NCBI GenBank assembly: GCA_023399105.1
Contig: JAEWQT010000058.1
Span: 1 to 14,269 of the forward strand
Reading direction: 5' to 3'
Origin: Pseudomonadota bacterium
GTDB lineage: Bacteria > Pseudomonadota > Gammaproteobacteria > Pseudomonadales > Oceanobacteraceae
Length of the DNA stretch: 14,269 bases
Shown here: positions 1 through 8,698 of the stretch, one piece after another
Numbering within the stretch: position 1 is the stretch's first letter
Layout: each line of letters opens with the position of its first letter
Notes under the pieces: generated by a model
What the model was told of the DNA's origin: nothing
The model's database searches: none
The model's input: only the letters and a program-made list of their open reading frames with translations
Position numbers and translations under genes: made by a program

Positions 1-933
1 GTACCGCTGGTCAGTGATTACCTGAATGGTGTGGAGGTAAAAGCCGGCGAGATCGTGCTGTTTGAAAACGTACGCTTCAACAAAGGCGAGAAGAAAAACG
101 CCGATGAGTTGGCCAAGCAATACGCCGCGCTGTGTGATGTGTTCGTGATGGACGCCTTCGGTACTGCGCACCGCGCCGAAGGTTCTACCCACGGCGTGGC
201 CAAATTTGCACCGGTTGCCTGTGCCGGTCCGCTGCTGGCGGCCGAACTGGACGCACTGGGCAAAGCGCTGGATAAGCCTGCCCGTCCGATGGTGGCGATT
301 GTGGCTGGCTCCAAAGTGTCGACCAAACTCGATGTGCTGACCTCTCTGTCGTCCATCTGTGACCAGTTGATCGTGGGCGGCGGTATCGCCAACACCTTCC
401 TGGCTGCAGCCGGTTTCAAAGTGGGTAAGTCCCTGTGCGAACACGATCTGATCGACACCGCCAAAGCCATCGCCGCCAAAGTAAACGTACCGCTGCCGAC
501 CGATGTAGTAGTGGCGGAAATCACCGGCCCGATTGATGACTTCATGGCCTTCGTTAACGCTGCCAAGCCGGTGGTTAAGAAAGTGGCCGATGTCGGCGAC
601 AACGACATGATTCTGGACGTAGGCCCGGAAACCGCGGCTCAGTTCGCTGACATGCTGAAAGCGTCCAAAACCATTCTGTGGAACGGCCCGGTTGGCGTGT
701 TTGAAGTAGACAGCTTCGGCAACGGTACCAAAGAACTGTCGAATGCCATTGCTGACAGCGCTGCATTTTCCATCGCCGGTGGTGGTGATACGCTGGCCGC
801 CATCGACAAATACGGCGTGGCCGATAAGATCTCTTACATCTCCACCGGCGGCGGTGCGTTCCTCGAATTCGTGGAAGGCAAAGTGCTGCCGGCGGTTGCC
901 GTACTGGAAGAACGCGCGCAGGGCGCCCGTTAA
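1..933 (+). CDS. pgk: Phosphoglycerate kinase, 5' end outside window
   Basis: Cytoplasmic phosphoglycerate kinase, which interconverts 1,3-bisphosphoglycerate + ADP and 3-phosphoglycerate + ATP. The reading frame is open from base 1 and ends at TAA 931-933, giving 310 residues. By comparison from memory with the E. coli protein, roughly 80-90 N-terminal residues are missing, including most of the substrate-binding N-domain start. Visible family signatures are LENVRF-type (here [10 protein letters not shown]), [36 protein letters not shown]-type (here [12 protein letters not shown]), WNGPVGVFE and the nucleotide-binding [10 protein letters not shown], followed by [11 protein letters not shown] near the C terminus. 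The GTG at 31 is internal and is not the true start. It lies upstream of fba on the same strand, a common gammaproteobacterial neighbourhood. Codon use is strongly biased (CTG, CGT, GGT, ACC), as expected for an abundant enzyme. Confidence 0.97.
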   Translation, partial: VPLVSDYLNGVEVKAGEIVLFENVRFNKGEKKNADELAKQYAALCDVFVMDAFGTAHRAEGSTHGVAKFAPVACAGPLLAAELDALGKALDKPARPMVAIVAGSKVSTKLDVLTSLSSICDQLIVGGGIANTFLAAAGFKVGKSLCEHDLIDTAKAIAAKVNVPLPTDVVVAEITGPIDDFMAFVNAAKPVVKKVADVGDNDMILDVGPETAAQFADMLKASKTILWNGPVGVFEVDSFGNGTKELSNAIADSAAFSIAGGGDTLAAIDKYGVADKISYISTGGGAFLEFVEGKVLPAVAVLEERAQGAR

Positions 934-954
934 GCGTTCGGCTGAACAGAGTGT

Positions 955-985
955 GGGAAGCCCGGCTTCCCGCGCAGAATTTTTT
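955..985 (+). terminator. Rho-independent terminator or attenuator between pgk and fba
   Basis: GGGAAGCC at 955-962 and GGCTTCCC at 964-971 are perfect inverted repeats; in practice this gives a 7-bp stem with a CCG loop. The stem can be lengthened by G-C and G-U pairs out to 951-975. Six T residues follow at 980-985, eight bases after the core stem or four after the extended one. It starts 21 bases after the pgk stop. It may terminate or reduce read-through into fba; strength is inferred. Confidence 0.6.
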
Positions 986-993
986 AATAGAGT

Positions 994-1028
994 CAGCGTC
1001 TGGCGTCTAGCGTCCAGCGTCTGGCAGA
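994..1028 (+). repeat. Degenerate 7-bp tandem repeat upstream of fba
   Basis: Four consecutive heptamers follow the pattern (C/T)(A/G)GCGTC: CAGCGTC at 994-1000, TGGCGTC at 1001-1007, TAGCGTC at 1008-1014 and CAGCGTC at 1015-1021. A decayed fifth copy, TGGCAGA, follows at 1022-1028. Only the first two positions of the unit vary, and both changes are transitions. The array sits between the terminator hairpin and the fba ribosome binding site (AGAGG, 1034-1038). Function is unknown. Confidence 0.75.
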
Positions 1029-1045
1029 CCTAAAGAGGCAACAAC

Positions 1046-2110
1046 ATGGCATTAATCAGCATGCGTCAGATGCTGGATCACGCCGCCGAATTCGGCTACG
1101 GCGTGCCAGCTTTCAACGTGAACAACCTGGAACAGATGCGCGCCATCATGGAAGCCGCCGACAAGACCGATTCTCCGGTGATTGTGCAGGCGTCTGCTGG
1201 TGCCCGTAAGTACGCCGGTGCGCCGTTCCTGCGTCACCTGATTCTGGCGGCTATTGAAGAATTTCCGCACATCCCGGTGTGTATGCACCAGGATCACGGC
1301 ACCTCGCCGGACGTGTGTCAGCGTTCTATCCAGCTGGGTTTCAGCTCGGTGATGATGGACGGTTCTCTGGGTGAAGACGGCAAAACCCCGACTTCCTATG
1401 AGTACAACGTGGACGTGACCCGTCGTACCGTCGAGATGGCGCACGCCTGTGGTGTATCGGTAGAAGGTGAGCTGGGTTGTCTGGGTTCTCTGGAAACCGG
1501 TATGGCCGGTGAAGAAGACGGCATCGGCGCTGAAGGCGTGCTGGACCACAGCCAGATGCTGACCGATCCGGAAGAAGCTGCGGATTTCGTGAAGAAAACC
1601 GGCGTCGATGCCCTGGCCATTGCCATCGGTACCAGCCACGGTGCGTACAAGTTCACCAAGCCGCCAACAGGCGACATTCTGGCCATCGACCGTATTAAAG
1701 AAATCCATAAGCGCATTCCGGATACCCACCTGGTGATGCACGGTTCTTCTTCGGTACCGCAGGAATGGCTGGCCATCATCAACCAGTACGGCGGCGACAT
1801 TAAAGAAACCTACGGTGTGCCGGTGGAAGAAATCGTTGAAGGCATCAAGTACGGTGTGCGTAAAGTCAACATCGACACCGACCTGCGTCTGGCCTCTACC
1901 GGTGCGATGCGCCGCATGATGGCCGAGCACCCGAGCGAGTTCGACCCGCGTAAATTCTTCGCCAAAACCGTCGAAGCGATGCGCGATATCTGTATCGCCC
2001 GTTACGAAGCCTTCGGCACCGCCGGCAATGCTTCCAAGATCAAACCGATCTCTCTGGAAGGTATGTACCAGCGTTACGCCCGTGGCGAACTGGATCCGAA
2101 AATCGGCTGA
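1046..2110 (+). CDS. fba: Class II fructose-bisphosphate aldolase (354-residue subtype)
   Basis: Zinc-dependent aldolase that cleaves or forms fructose 1,6-bisphosphate from dihydroxyacetone phosphate and glyceraldehyde 3-phosphate. It serves glycolysis, gluconeogenesis and, in some bacteria, the Calvin cycle. The 354-residue length and the opening [15 protein letters not shown] match the subtype found in Pseudomonas and autotrophs (often named cbbA or fda), not the 359-residue E. coli FbaA. Visible active-site elements are H81-Q-D83-H84 (D83 as catalytic acid/base and H84 as zinc ligand, by family analogy), the glutamates in VEGELG near 140-142, GTSHGAYK with H198, MHGSSS with H232, and the phosphate-binding NIDTD segment. 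ATG 1046 has AGAGG at 1034-1038, 7 bases upstream. It lies 112 bases after pgk, separated by a hairpin and repeats, so expression may be partly independent. No RuBisCO or phosphoribulokinase gene is present here, so a Calvin role is not supported. Confidence 0.97.
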   Translation: MALISMRQMLDHAAEFGYGVPAFNVNNLEQMRAIMEAADKTDSPVIVQASAGARKYAGAPFLRHLILAAIEEFPHIPVCMHQDHGTSPDVCQRSIQLGFSSVMMDGSLGEDGKTPTSYEYNVDVTRRTVEMAHACGVSVEGELGCLGSLETGMAGEEDGIGAEGVLDHSQMLTDPEEAADFVKKTGVDALAIAIGTSHGAYKFTKPPTGDILAIDRIKEIHKRIPDTHLVMHGSSSVPQEWLAIINQYGGDIKETYGVPVEEIVEGIKYGVRKVNIDTDLRLASTGAMRRMMAEHPSEFDPRKFFAKTVEAMRDICIARYEAFGTAGNASKIKPISLEGMYQRYARGELDPKIG

Positions 2111-2120
2111 TCGGTTGTCG

Positions 2121-2159
2121 TGATACAAAAAACCCGCTACGGCGGGTTTTTTTGTATCA
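2121..2159 (+). terminator. Strong rho-independent terminator after fba
   Basis: A nearly perfect inverted repeat begins 10 bases after the fba stop. The left arm is TGATAC + six A + CCCGC (2121-2137), the loop is TACG (2138-2141) and the right arm is GCGGG + seven T + GTATCA (2142-2159). Read on the plus strand, the loop is C(UACG)G, a member of the very stable UNCG tetraloop family. The minus-strand reading gives CGUA, so the plus strand is the likely working direction. The A-run on the left could also support termination from the other strand. Confidence 0.92.
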
Positions 2160-2287
2160 GCGCTGGGCAAAGGTAAATTATTCAATACAAATGCAAATAC
2201 TTACTATTTGGGTCTTTTATCACAAAGCACTTTCTGACAGAGTACGCACCCCGGTATCCTCGGGGTACTGTTGTTGGAATAACCGGC
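2160..2287 (+). promoter_or_regulatory. AT-rich leader and promoter region of the efflux operon
   Basis: The 128 bases between the fba terminator and the first efflux gene are clearly more AT-rich than the flanks, mainly at 2167-2245, and must hold the operon promoter if it has one. The best -10-like hexamer is TACTAT (2202-2207), with only a weak -35 (TATTCA, 2179-2184, 17-bp spacing). Downstream, ACCCCG (2248-2253) and CGGGGT (2261-2266) form a 6-bp stem with a 7-base loop. It has no U-run, so it is a possible operator or leader hairpin and not a terminator. TTGGAA (2274-2279) is the likely ribosome binding site for ATG 2288. Confidence 0.35.
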
Positions 2288-3748
2288 ATGAAATTGATTT
2301 CTCCTACTCTGGTTCGTCACGCCGCTTTGCTGCTGCCGCTGACATTGGCTGGCTGTAGCTCGGCCCCGGAGCAACCTGATCTGGCGGTCGCCACCACCGC
2401 GTCGGCTTGGCACACCCAGACCCCGCAAGGGGTAAACCTCGACGCAGCTGACGCTGCCGACACCTCGTCCCTGGCCACCTGGTGGCAACACTGGCAAGAC
2501 CCGCTGCTGAATCAGCTGGTACAGCAGGTATTGGCGAATAACCCGAGCCTGGCCAGCAGTGGCATCAGTTACCGGCTGGCATTACTGCAGGCCGGTGTTG
2601 CTACCGCCGGTTTTCGCCCCAAGGGCAACCTCAGCACCGGTATCAGTGCCAGTGAGAGCGACAACGCTGACAGCACCAGTGCTAATGCCGGCCTGAATGC
2701 TTCCTGGGAAATTGATTTATGGGGCAGCCGCCGCGCCGCCCGCGAGCAGGCCGATGCCAATGTGCAGAAATCGCTGCAGGAGTTACATGCCGCCCAGGTG
2801 AGCTTAATTGCCGAAGTGGTGCAGGCCTATGTAGACCTGCGGCTGGCGCAGCAGAACCGGAGGTTAACCACAGAATCGATCCGCTTGCGTCAGCAAAGTT
2901 ATGACCTGGCGCGCTGGCAACGCCAGGCCGGCTTAACCACCGAGCTGCAGCAGGCGCAGGCGCTGACTTTATTACGCCAGACCGAATCCTCCTTACCGCC
3001 CTATGAACAGGCCGAGCTGCAGGCGCTGCAGCAGTTGCAGGCGCTGGCCGGCGGAGAGCTGGGTGAATTATTAGCGGCGCTGAAAACGCCACAATCCTTA
3101 CCCTCGTTTAGCGCTCCGGCCGGGTTAACGATTCCGGCCGAAGTGCTGCGCCAGCGCCCTGATGTGCAGGCGCAGGAACAGGCGGTGCGGGCGCAGACCG
3201 AAGCGGTGGTGCTGGCGCGGCATCAGCGTTACCCGTCGCTTGGTTTGTCCGGCAGTTTGTCCGCCAGTGGTGAAACCTACAGCGATGTCTTCGATGTTGA
3301 TGCGGTGGTGGCCAGAATTGCCGCCAATCTGGCACTGGTGTTGTTCGATGGCGGGGTGCTGAAACAGGCGGTACGCACGCAGCAATTGCAGCTGGAACAA
3401 AGCCTGCTGGTCTATCGCAGCAAGCTGCTGACGGCGCAGGAAGAAGTGGAAAACGCCCTGACCCGGCTGGCCAGCACCCAACGCCAGCAGCAATCCTTTG
3501 CTCAGGCGCTGGCGTCGGCAGAACTGTCGGCCAGTTTGTCTGCCCAGCAGTTTGAGGCCGGCTTATTAAGTTTTTCCGAATTACTCGATGCCCAGACCGC
3601 GCTGCTGAACGCCCGCAGCGCCTTATTGGGTAACCACAGCAATATTCTGGGCAGCTGGGTGCAGCTGTACCGCAGTATGGGAGGCGGCTGGCAAGGCCTG
3701 ACGCTGCCGGCCTTGGCTTTTGATGCAGCAGGTGATACGCGTGAATAA
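2288..3748 (+). CDS. TolC/NodT-family outer-membrane efflux lipoprotein
   Basis: Outer-membrane channel component of a tripartite efflux pump, 486 residues. The N terminus is a lipoprotein signal: positively charged start, hydrophobic stretch LLLPLTL and lipobox L-A-G-C with the lipidated cysteine at residue 23. The mature protein shows the two-fold repeated architecture of outer-membrane efflux proteins. One half contains the conserved ASWEIDLWG motif (the NodT-type SWELDLFG equivalent) and Ala/Gln-rich helices. The second half contains LRQRPDVQAQEQ and the matching A(N/S)L..VLFDGG motif, then EEVENAL and LLDAQTALLNARS near the end. ATG 2288 has TTGGAA about 8 bases upstream. Its 3' end overlaps the adaptor gene, so the two are coupled in translation. 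It probably pairs with the MacA/MacB-like proteins next door; the exported substrate cannot be told. No symbol is given because several channels share this family. Confidence 0.92.
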   Translation: MKLISPTLVRHAALLLPLTLAGCSSAPEQPDLAVATTASAWHTQTPQGVNLDAADAADTSSLATWWQHWQDPLLNQLVQQVLANNPSLASSGISYRLALLQAGVATAGFRPKGNLSTGISASESDNADSTSANAGLNASWEIDLWGSRRAAREQADANVQKSLQELHAAQVSLIAEVVQAYVDLRLAQQNRRLTTESIRLRQQSYDLARWQRQAGLTTELQQAQALTLLRQTESSLPPYEQAELQALQQLQALAGGELGELLAALKTPQSLPSFSAPAGLTIPAEVLRQRPDVQAQEQAVRAQTEAVVLARHQRYPSLGLSGSLSASGETYSDVFDVDAVVARIAANLALVLFDGGVLKQAVRTQQLQLEQSLLVYRSKLLTAQEEVENALTRLASTQRQQQSFAQALASAELSASLSAQQFEAGLLSFSELLDAQTALLNARSALLGNHSNILGSWVQLYRSMGGGWQGLTLPALAFDAAGDTRE

Positions 3749-5051
3749 CGAACAACAGGAACAAGCCCGGCAGCTGGGATTGCTGCAGGCAACCGCTAAT
3801 CCGAAACTGCGCTGGCTGCTGGCCGCGCTGTTGGTGCTGGCCGTCGCCGGCGGGCTGTGGTGGTGGCTGGGCTACCAGCCGGAAGCCGGCATGATGTACA
3901 AAACCGCGCCCGCCAAGCGTATGGACCTGGCGGTTACCGTTACCGCCACCGGCAAGGTGTCGCCGAAAGACAAGGTGGAACTCAGTTCGGAATTGTCCGG
4001 CATTATCGAAGAGGTCTTTGTTGACTATAACGACCGCGTCAGCGAAGGCCAGAAGCTGGCGCAGCTGGATACCAGTAAGATCAGCGCTACCGTGCTGCAG
4101 CGTAAAAGCTCGCTGCGCTCGGCCCAGGCGCAGATAAAAACCGCCCGTGCCAATCTGGAAGAGGCGCAGCTGAATCACCAGTATTACCAGAACGTGTGGG
4201 CCAGCAGCGCAGGCAAATTCCCGTCGCAACAAACCCTGGATAACGCCCGCATTACTCTGGCTAAGGCCGAAGCCAGCCTGGAGCAGGCGCTGGCCAGCGT
4301 CGATACCGCCAAAGCCGATCTGGAATTTGCCGAATCCGATCTGGCCAAAAGCACGCTGGTGTCGCCCATTGATGGCGTGGTGCTGAGCCGCTCGGTGGAA
4401 AAAGGCCAGACCGTGGCCTCGTCGTTATCAGCACCCACCTTATTCCTGCTGGCGCGGGATTTAAAAGCCATGGAATTGCTGGTGGATGTGGATGAAGCCG
4501 ACATCGGTGTGGTGAAGGTGGGGCAGTCCGCCACCTTTACCGTGGATGCCTATCGCGGCCGTACGTTTACCGCCCGCACCGAACAGATCCGCCTCGCCAG
4601 TACCGAAGCCAGCACCTCTACGGTGGTGTCGTATGAGACGGTGCTGAGTGTGGGAAATGATGATTTATTACTGCTGCCGGGCATGACCGCCGTCACCGAT
4701 ATTCGCATTGCCAGCGCCGACAATGCCCTCGTTATTGATAACGCCGCACTGCGTTACCGGCCGGCGACTGTTTCCAACACCGCTGCTAACGCCAGCTCAG
4801 GTATGGTCGGGGCGTTGCTGCCGCGGCGTCCGCCGGGCATGGGCCGGGGCGAGAAAAAAGCCGGCGAAGAAAATTCGGTCAGTGATCAGCTGCGCGGTCG
4901 TCCGGCCACCATCTGGGTGCTGCGTAACGATCAGCCGCAGACGGTAGAAATTGAAACCGGCATCAGCAACGGCGCCTATACCCAGGTGGTGAGCGGTGAT
5001 CTGCAGGAAGGTGATCTGGTGATCAGCGATGCGGTGCCGGTGCGCTCATGA
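3741..5051 (+). CDS. macA: MacA-like periplasmic adaptor (HlyD/RND membrane fusion family)
   Basis: Membrane fusion protein linking an inner-membrane ABC exporter to a TolC-like channel; 436 residues from GTG 3741. Parts in order: a cytoplasmic N tail, one membrane anchor (about 23-44, with GGLWWWLGY), a beta/lipoyl half (about 75-110, SGIIEEVFVDYNDRVSEGQ), a long alpha-helical hairpin (about 112-200), the second lipoyl half (SPIDGVVLSRSVEKGQTV, 208-225), and beta-barrel plus membrane-proximal domains. A Gly/Pro/Arg-rich insertion at about 350-388 (LLPRRPPGMGRGEKK) interrupts the C-terminal domain. I chose GTG 3741 because AGGTG (3730-3734) sits 6 bases before it, giving an 8-base overlap with the channel gene. 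ATG 3723 is possible but has no clear ribosome binding site. The stop shares ATGA with the ATPase gene. The substrate is unknown; MacA homologues handle macrolides, peptides or siderophores. Confidence 0.9.
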   Translation: MNNEQQEQARQLGLLQATANPKLRWLLAALLVLAVAGGLWWWLGYQPEAGMMYKTAPAKRMDLAVTVTATGKVSPKDKVELSSELSGIIEEVFVDYNDRVSEGQKLAQLDTSKISATVLQRKSSLRSAQAQIKTARANLEEAQLNHQYYQNVWASSAGKFPSQQTLDNARITLAKAEASLEQALASVDTAKADLEFAESDLAKSTLVSPIDGVVLSRSVEKGQTVASSLSAPTLFLLARDLKAMELLVDVDEADIGVVKVGQSATFTVDAYRGRTFTARTEQIRLASTEASTSTVVSYETVLSVGNDDLLLLPGMTAVTDIRIASADNALVIDNAALRYRPATVSNTAANASSGMVGALLPRRPPGMGRGEKKAGEENSVSDQLRGRPATIWVLRNDQPQTVEIETGISNGAYTQVVSGDLQEGDLVISDAVPVRS

Positions 5052-5755
5052 CCGCCCTGATTGAATTTGCTGGCGTTACCAAAACCTACGGCCAGGGTGC
5101 GGCGGCCTTTCAGGCCCTGAAAGGCGTGGACTTTGCCATTCAGCCCGGCCAGTTTGTGTCGCTGATGGGCCCCAGTGGCTCGGGCAAATCGACGGTGATG
5201 AACATCATCGGCTGCCTCGATGTGCTGAGCGGTGGTGAATATTATTTTCAGGGGGTGCCGGTGTCGCAGCTGAACCGTCAGCAGCGGGCGCTGTTACGCC
5301 GTCAGCATATTGGTTTTGTGTTTCAGGGTTTTAACCTGCTGGCCCGTACCTCGGCGCTGGAAAACGTCGAGCTGCCGCTGGTGTACCGTGGCCTGGCCCG
5401 TAAAGAGCGCCAGCGGCTGGCCATGGAGGCGCTGGATAAAGTGGGCCTGGGGCCATGGGCTAAGCACGGCCCGGAAGAATTATCCGGCGGCCAGCAACAG
5501 CGGGTGGCCATTGCCCGCGCGCTGGTGACGCAGCCGGCCATTCTGCTGGCCGACGAACCCACCGGTAACCTCGATACCGAACGCAGCCGCGAAATTATGC
5601 AGCTGCTGGCCGGCCTGAACCGCGACCAGAACCTGACCATTCTGATGGTGACGCACGAGCCGGACATGGCCGAATTCGGTAACCGCATTATTCACTTTGT
5701 CGATGGCCGGGTGGATTACGACCAGTTGCATCAACCTGCTGCAGGAGCATTGTGA
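5048..5755 (+). CDS. MacB/LolD-type ABC transporter ATPase
   Basis: Nucleotide-binding subunit of an ABC exporter of the MacB/LolD/FtsE class, 235 residues, acting on the cytoplasmic face of the inner membrane. All ATPase motifs are intact: Walker [10 protein letters not shown] (41-49), Q-loop glutamine in [10 protein letters not shown] (Q93), signature LSGGQQQR (145-152), Walker B ILLADE with catalytic E170 followed by PTGNLD, and the switch histidine in VTHE (H203). ATG 5048 overlaps the adaptor stop by 4 bases (ATGA), and its own TGA overlaps the permease start by 1 base. In E. coli MacB this domain is fused to the permease; here the two halves are separate genes, as in many MacB-like exporters. 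Because the partner permease is broken by a TAG, this subunit may have no working partner unless read-through occurs. Confidence 0.95.
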   Translation: MTALIEFAGVTKTYGQGAAAFQALKGVDFAIQPGQFVSLMGPSGSGKSTVMNIIGCLDVLSGGEYYFQGVPVSQLNRQQRALLRRQHIGFVFQGFNLLARTSALENVELPLVYRGLARKERQRLAMEALDKVGLGPWAKHGPEELSGGQQQRVAIARALVTQPAILLADEPTGNLDTERSREIMQLLAGLNRDQNLTILMVTHEPDMAEFGNRIIHFVDGRVDYDQLHQPAAGAL

Positions 5756-6972
5756 TGTTCGGACTGATGCTGGGTAACGCCTTCAAGCTGGCGCTGCAGG
5801 AAATCCGCCGCAATATTCTGCGTTCGTTTTTAACCACGCTGGGCATCATTATCGGCGTGGCGGCGGTGATCACCATGGTCACGCTGGGCAAAGGTGCCAC
5901 CGCGCAGGTGACGGAACAGATCGCCAGCCTCGGCAGCAATTTGCTGATGATTAACCGTGGGCAGGGCTTTGGCCCCGGCCGCGACCGCATGAGTGCGCCG
6001 GCTTTTACCCTGGCCGATGCCGAGGCGGTGCGCAATGAAATCGCCGGTATTAAAGCCCTGGCACCGATGAGCAACAGCAGCGCCACGCTGGTGGTGGGCA
6101 ACAATAACTGGAGCTCGACCATTCGCGGCAGCACCAATGAATTTCTGCTGGCTGGTAACTGGGCGCTGGACAGTGGCCGGGAATTTACCGTCGAAGAAGA
6201 AACCATTGGCGGCGCGGTTTGTATTGTTGGCCAGACCATTATCCGCCAGCTGTTAAAAGACGAGCCGCTGGGCCAGACCATCCGCATCGGCCGCTTTACC
6301 TGCACGGTGGTGGGGACGTTCAAGGGCAAGGGCCAGACCAGCTTCGGCCAGGATCAGGACGATGTGGTGCTGCTGCCGTTCCCGACTTTTGCCCAGCGCA
6401 TTGCCGGCAGCCGCGATGTGCAGCAGATTTACGTATCGCTGCACGATGGGGTGGATAGCACCCATGTGAAAAACCGCCTGACCGAATTGCTGAAATTACG
6501 CCGCAATATCGGCCCCAGCAGCAGCCTGAACTTCAATATTATGGATACCACCGAGCTGGCCGACACCCTGACCAGCACCACCCGCACCATGACCAGTCTG
6601 CTCGGCGCCGTGGCCGGCGTCAGCCTGCTGGTGGGCGGTATCGGCATTATGAATATTATGCTGGTATCGGTAACGGAACGGACGCGGGAAATTGGTATTC
6701 GTCTGGCCATTGGTGCGCTGGAACATGAGGTGCTGTGGTAGTTTCTGGTCGAGGCGGTGGTGCTGTCATCGCTGGGCGGTTTGCTGGGGGTGTTGCTGGC
6801 GGTGGGGTTGTCGTTCGGGTTGTCGCTGTGGATGGGCATGCCCTATGTGTTCGACCCGGGCATCACCTTAATTGCCTTTGTATTTTCGGCGCTGGTGGGC
6901 GTGGTATTCGGGTATTTTCCCGCCCGCCGCGCCGCGCGCCTGAACCCCATTGATGCGCTGCGCACCTTATAA
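5755..6972 (+). pseudogene. MacB-like ABC permease interrupted by an in-frame TAG
   Basis: Inner-membrane permease half of a MacB-type exporter (N-terminal MacB periplasmic core plus FtsX-like domain). The frame runs 328 codons from ATG 5755, meets TAG at 6739-6741, then continues for 76 clean codons to TAA 6970-6972; full length would be 405. The first part has membrane helix 1 (about 24-44), the large periplasmic domain and helix 2 (about 281-305, [21 protein letters not shown]) with [12 protein letters not shown]. The part after TAG (FLVEAVVLSSLGG... FGYFPARRAARLNPIDALRTL) is the family's helices 3 and 4 and C-terminal motif. The TAG falls where E. coli MacB has Gln before FLIEAV, so CAG to TAG is the simplest cause. 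AGGAG (5743-5747) favours ATG 5755 over GTG 5752. The 328-residue product lacks two of four helices and is probably inactive. A sequencing error or amber read-through would restore it. Confidence 0.85.
6739..6741 (+). other. Premature amber codon in the MacB-like permease
   Basis: TAG follows GTG CTG TGG (V-L-W) and precedes TTT CTG GTC GAG GCG (F-L-V-E-A) in the same frame. Family knowledge predicts glutamine here. No frame change is needed to rejoin the downstream family sequence, so this is a single-codon lesion and not an indel. Confidence 0.9.
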
Positions 6973-7008
6973 GCCGCACTGCGGACGTGATAAGCGGCGC
7001 TGCGCAGC
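6970..7008. repeat. Imperfect 18-bp direct repeat in a convergent gap
   Basis: The 50-base gap between the permease and the chemotaxis gene, which face each other, begins with two related 18-mers 21 bases apart. The first starts TAAGCCGCACTGCGG (at 6970) and the second TAAGCGGCGCTGCGC (at 6991). The first overlaps the permease TAA. They are GC-rich and self-complementary in part, but no T-run follows on either strand, so I cannot call a terminator here. Confidence 0.35.
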
Positions 7009-7022
7009 TGGTAAAAGCCCGC

Positions 7023-8633
7023 TTAAATGCCGAAACGGCTGAGGGCGGTTTTTTGCTGCACCGCCAGCTGTTCCAGTTGCTGGCTCAGAGCTTCGGTGGC
7101 GCTGGCCTGGCTTTCGGTCTGGCTGGCCTGGGCGGTCATGCTGTGGGTGCGCTGCTGAATGGCGGCACTGATCTGTAACTGCTCATGGCTGAGTGACGCC
7201 ACCGCATGGCCGGTTTCCTGCAGCGCCTCGGCGGCCTGGCGGATATCGGCCAGCGCCTGCCCGGCGGCCTGGGCCTGCTGCACCATGTAATCGGTTAAGT
7301 TGCTGACATCATTGAGGCTGCTGGCGGTCTGGTCGGCACCTTGCTGAATATTCTCTACCAACGCCGCAATTTCCCGGGTGTAATCGGCGGTGCGGCGCGC
7401 CAGGGTGCGTACTTCATCGGCCACTACCGCAAAACCACGACCGTGATCACCGGCCCGTGCTGCTTCAATCGCCGCGTTCAGTGCCAGCAGGTTGGTCTGT
7501 TCGGCAATGCTGCTGATCACATCCAGTACGGTGCCGATATTGCCGGAATGCTCCAGCAAGCCGCGGGCGAAACCCGCCGACTGCTCGGTGCGGGCGCTGG
7601 TGTCGGCAATGGCCTTAACCACCGCCTGCACGGTCTGGTCGCCGTGGCTGACCAGCTGGGCGACATCCTGGGTGGCGCTGGCAGCCTGATCGGTAACCCG
7701 GTTCACCTGCTGCGCGGCAGCGTGTACCTGTTCCATCTGCTGACTGGTTTCGTGCATGCTGCCCAGTTGTTCGCGCGCCAGATTGCCGGTGTCGCCGGCC
7801 AGCTGACGCAGTTCTACCGCCGCTTCGCTTAACTGGCGGCCATTCTGATGCAGGGTCTGAAAAGTGCTGCTGATGCTCTCCATCATCTGATTAAACGCCC
7901 GCGCCAGCTCACCCAGCTCATCCCGATTCTGCAGGTCAATGCGCAAGCCAAGATCATGGGTTTTCTCCACTTCAATCACCCGGTTACGGATATTCCGCAA
8001 CGGGTTCAGAATGCGCCGGTAGCCCAGCCAGCCCAGCGCCGCCATGGCCAGAATCAGAACCGTGGCCAGTGCGGCGATGGCGCGGATGGTTTGTCGGGTT
8101 TGCGCTTCGGCCTCGGCGGCGCCGGCCGCTGCCAGTTCCGTCTGTAACGCAATCAACTGATCAACCAGTTGCAGCATGGGGCTGATCTGCGGGTACATAT
8201 CCATATCAATCCAGCGGCCCATGCTGTACGACTCGCGCTGATCAATAAATTGCTGCAGGCGGTCGAGGGCGGTCTGCAGTTGTGGGTAAGCCTCAGGGTG
8301 TTGCTGCAATAAGGCCTGTTCGCTGGCGGACGTGGCCAGCCGCTGATACTGCTGCCAGGAATCTTCAATCTGGGTGCGGGCTTGCTGCAGGCGTTGCTGC
8401 GCGTCCGGCCACAACAGCATCTGGGCGCGGCTCTGGTGCGCCACATCCACCACGCCATCGGCGGTGGCACGGCTGATGGCACTGAGCAACCACACCGGGG
8501 TCATGCGTTCATCAAACAGCCGGGTGGCGTTAGCCACTACCTGCGGCATTTGTTGCCACACATAGAAAAAAATCAGGCTGGTGAGTACGGCGGGTAAAGC
8601 GGCCATCAGGATCAGCCGGTGGCGGATGCGCAT
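7023..8633 (-). CDS. Methyl-accepting chemotaxis protein
   Basis: Transmembrane chemoreceptor that signals through CheW/CheA to the flagellar motor or a related pathway; 536 residues. Parts in order: membrane helix 1 (about 8-26), an all-helical periplasmic sensor of about 155 residues resembling the four-helix-bundle MCP ligand domain (about 29-184), membrane helix 2 (about 185-204), a HAMP linker (about 207-259, with [10 protein letters not shown] and [13 protein letters not shown]), and a long cytoplasmic coiled coil. The hairpin tip is intact: [42 protein letters not shown] (371-412), the segment that binds CheA and CheW. The C terminus (ALSRFGI) has no CheR/CheB-tethering pentapeptide. 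AGGA lies 8 bases before the ATG. No other chemotaxis gene is nearby, so it is an orphan receptor; the ligand is unknown. Confidence 0.95.
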   Translation of the reverse strand: MRIRHRLILMAALPAVLTSLIFFYVWQQMPQVVANATRLFDERMTPVWLLSAISRATADGVVDVAHQSRAQMLLWPDAQQRLQQARTQIEDSWQQYQRLATSASEQALLQQHPEAYPQLQTALDRLQQFIDQRESYSMGRWIDMDMYPQISPMLQLVDQLIALQTELAAAGAAEAEAQTRQTIRAIAALATVLILAMAALGWLGYRRILNPLRNIRNRVIEVEKTHDLGLRIDLQNRDELGELARAFNQMMESISSTFQTLHQNGRQLSEAAVELRQLAGDTGNLAREQLGSMHETSQQMEQVHAAAQQVNRVTDQAASATQDVAQLVSHGDQTVQAVVKAIADTSARTEQSAGFARGLLEHSGNIGTVLDVISSIAEQTNLLALNAAIEAARAGDHGRGFAVVADEVRTLARRTADYTREIAALVENIQQGADQTASSLNDVSNLTDYMVQQAQAAGQALADIRQAAEALQETGHAVASLSHEQLQISAAIQQRTHSMTAQASQTESQASATEALSQQLEQLAVQQKTALSRFGI

Positions 8634-8698
8634 GTAAACATTCCTGTACAGAACCGGGACATCCGGCGCTGCACAGGTTGTAGGTGAAATGTTGCAGA

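Noticed and set aside
980..988. TTTAAT as a -10 for an fba promoter
   Set aside because: It matches 5 of 6 positions of TATAAT, but it falls in the T-run of the terminator and has no -35-like hexamer at 15-19 bp spacing.
994..1028. CRISPR array or phage attachment site
   Set aside because: The units are 7 bp with no spacers, and no integrase, cas gene or tRNA is nearby.
1052..2185. 377-codon open frame on the minus strand across fba
   Set aside because: It is antisense to a clear aldolase gene with the same codon-bias cause, has no recognisable domain, and its start lies beyond the fba terminator.
3108..4232. 374-codon minus-strand frame across the channel and adaptor genes
   Set aside because: It spans the junction of two well-supported plus-strand genes, and its product is low-complexity and Pro/Arg/Ala-rich.
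5752..5754. GTG as the start of the permease
   Set aside because: AGGAG is only 4 bases from GTG 5752 but 7 bases from ATG 5755, so the ATG is preferred.
6973..7022. Bidirectional terminator between the convergent permease and chemoreceptor genes
   Set aside because: GC-rich short stems exist, but neither strand shows a following T-run.
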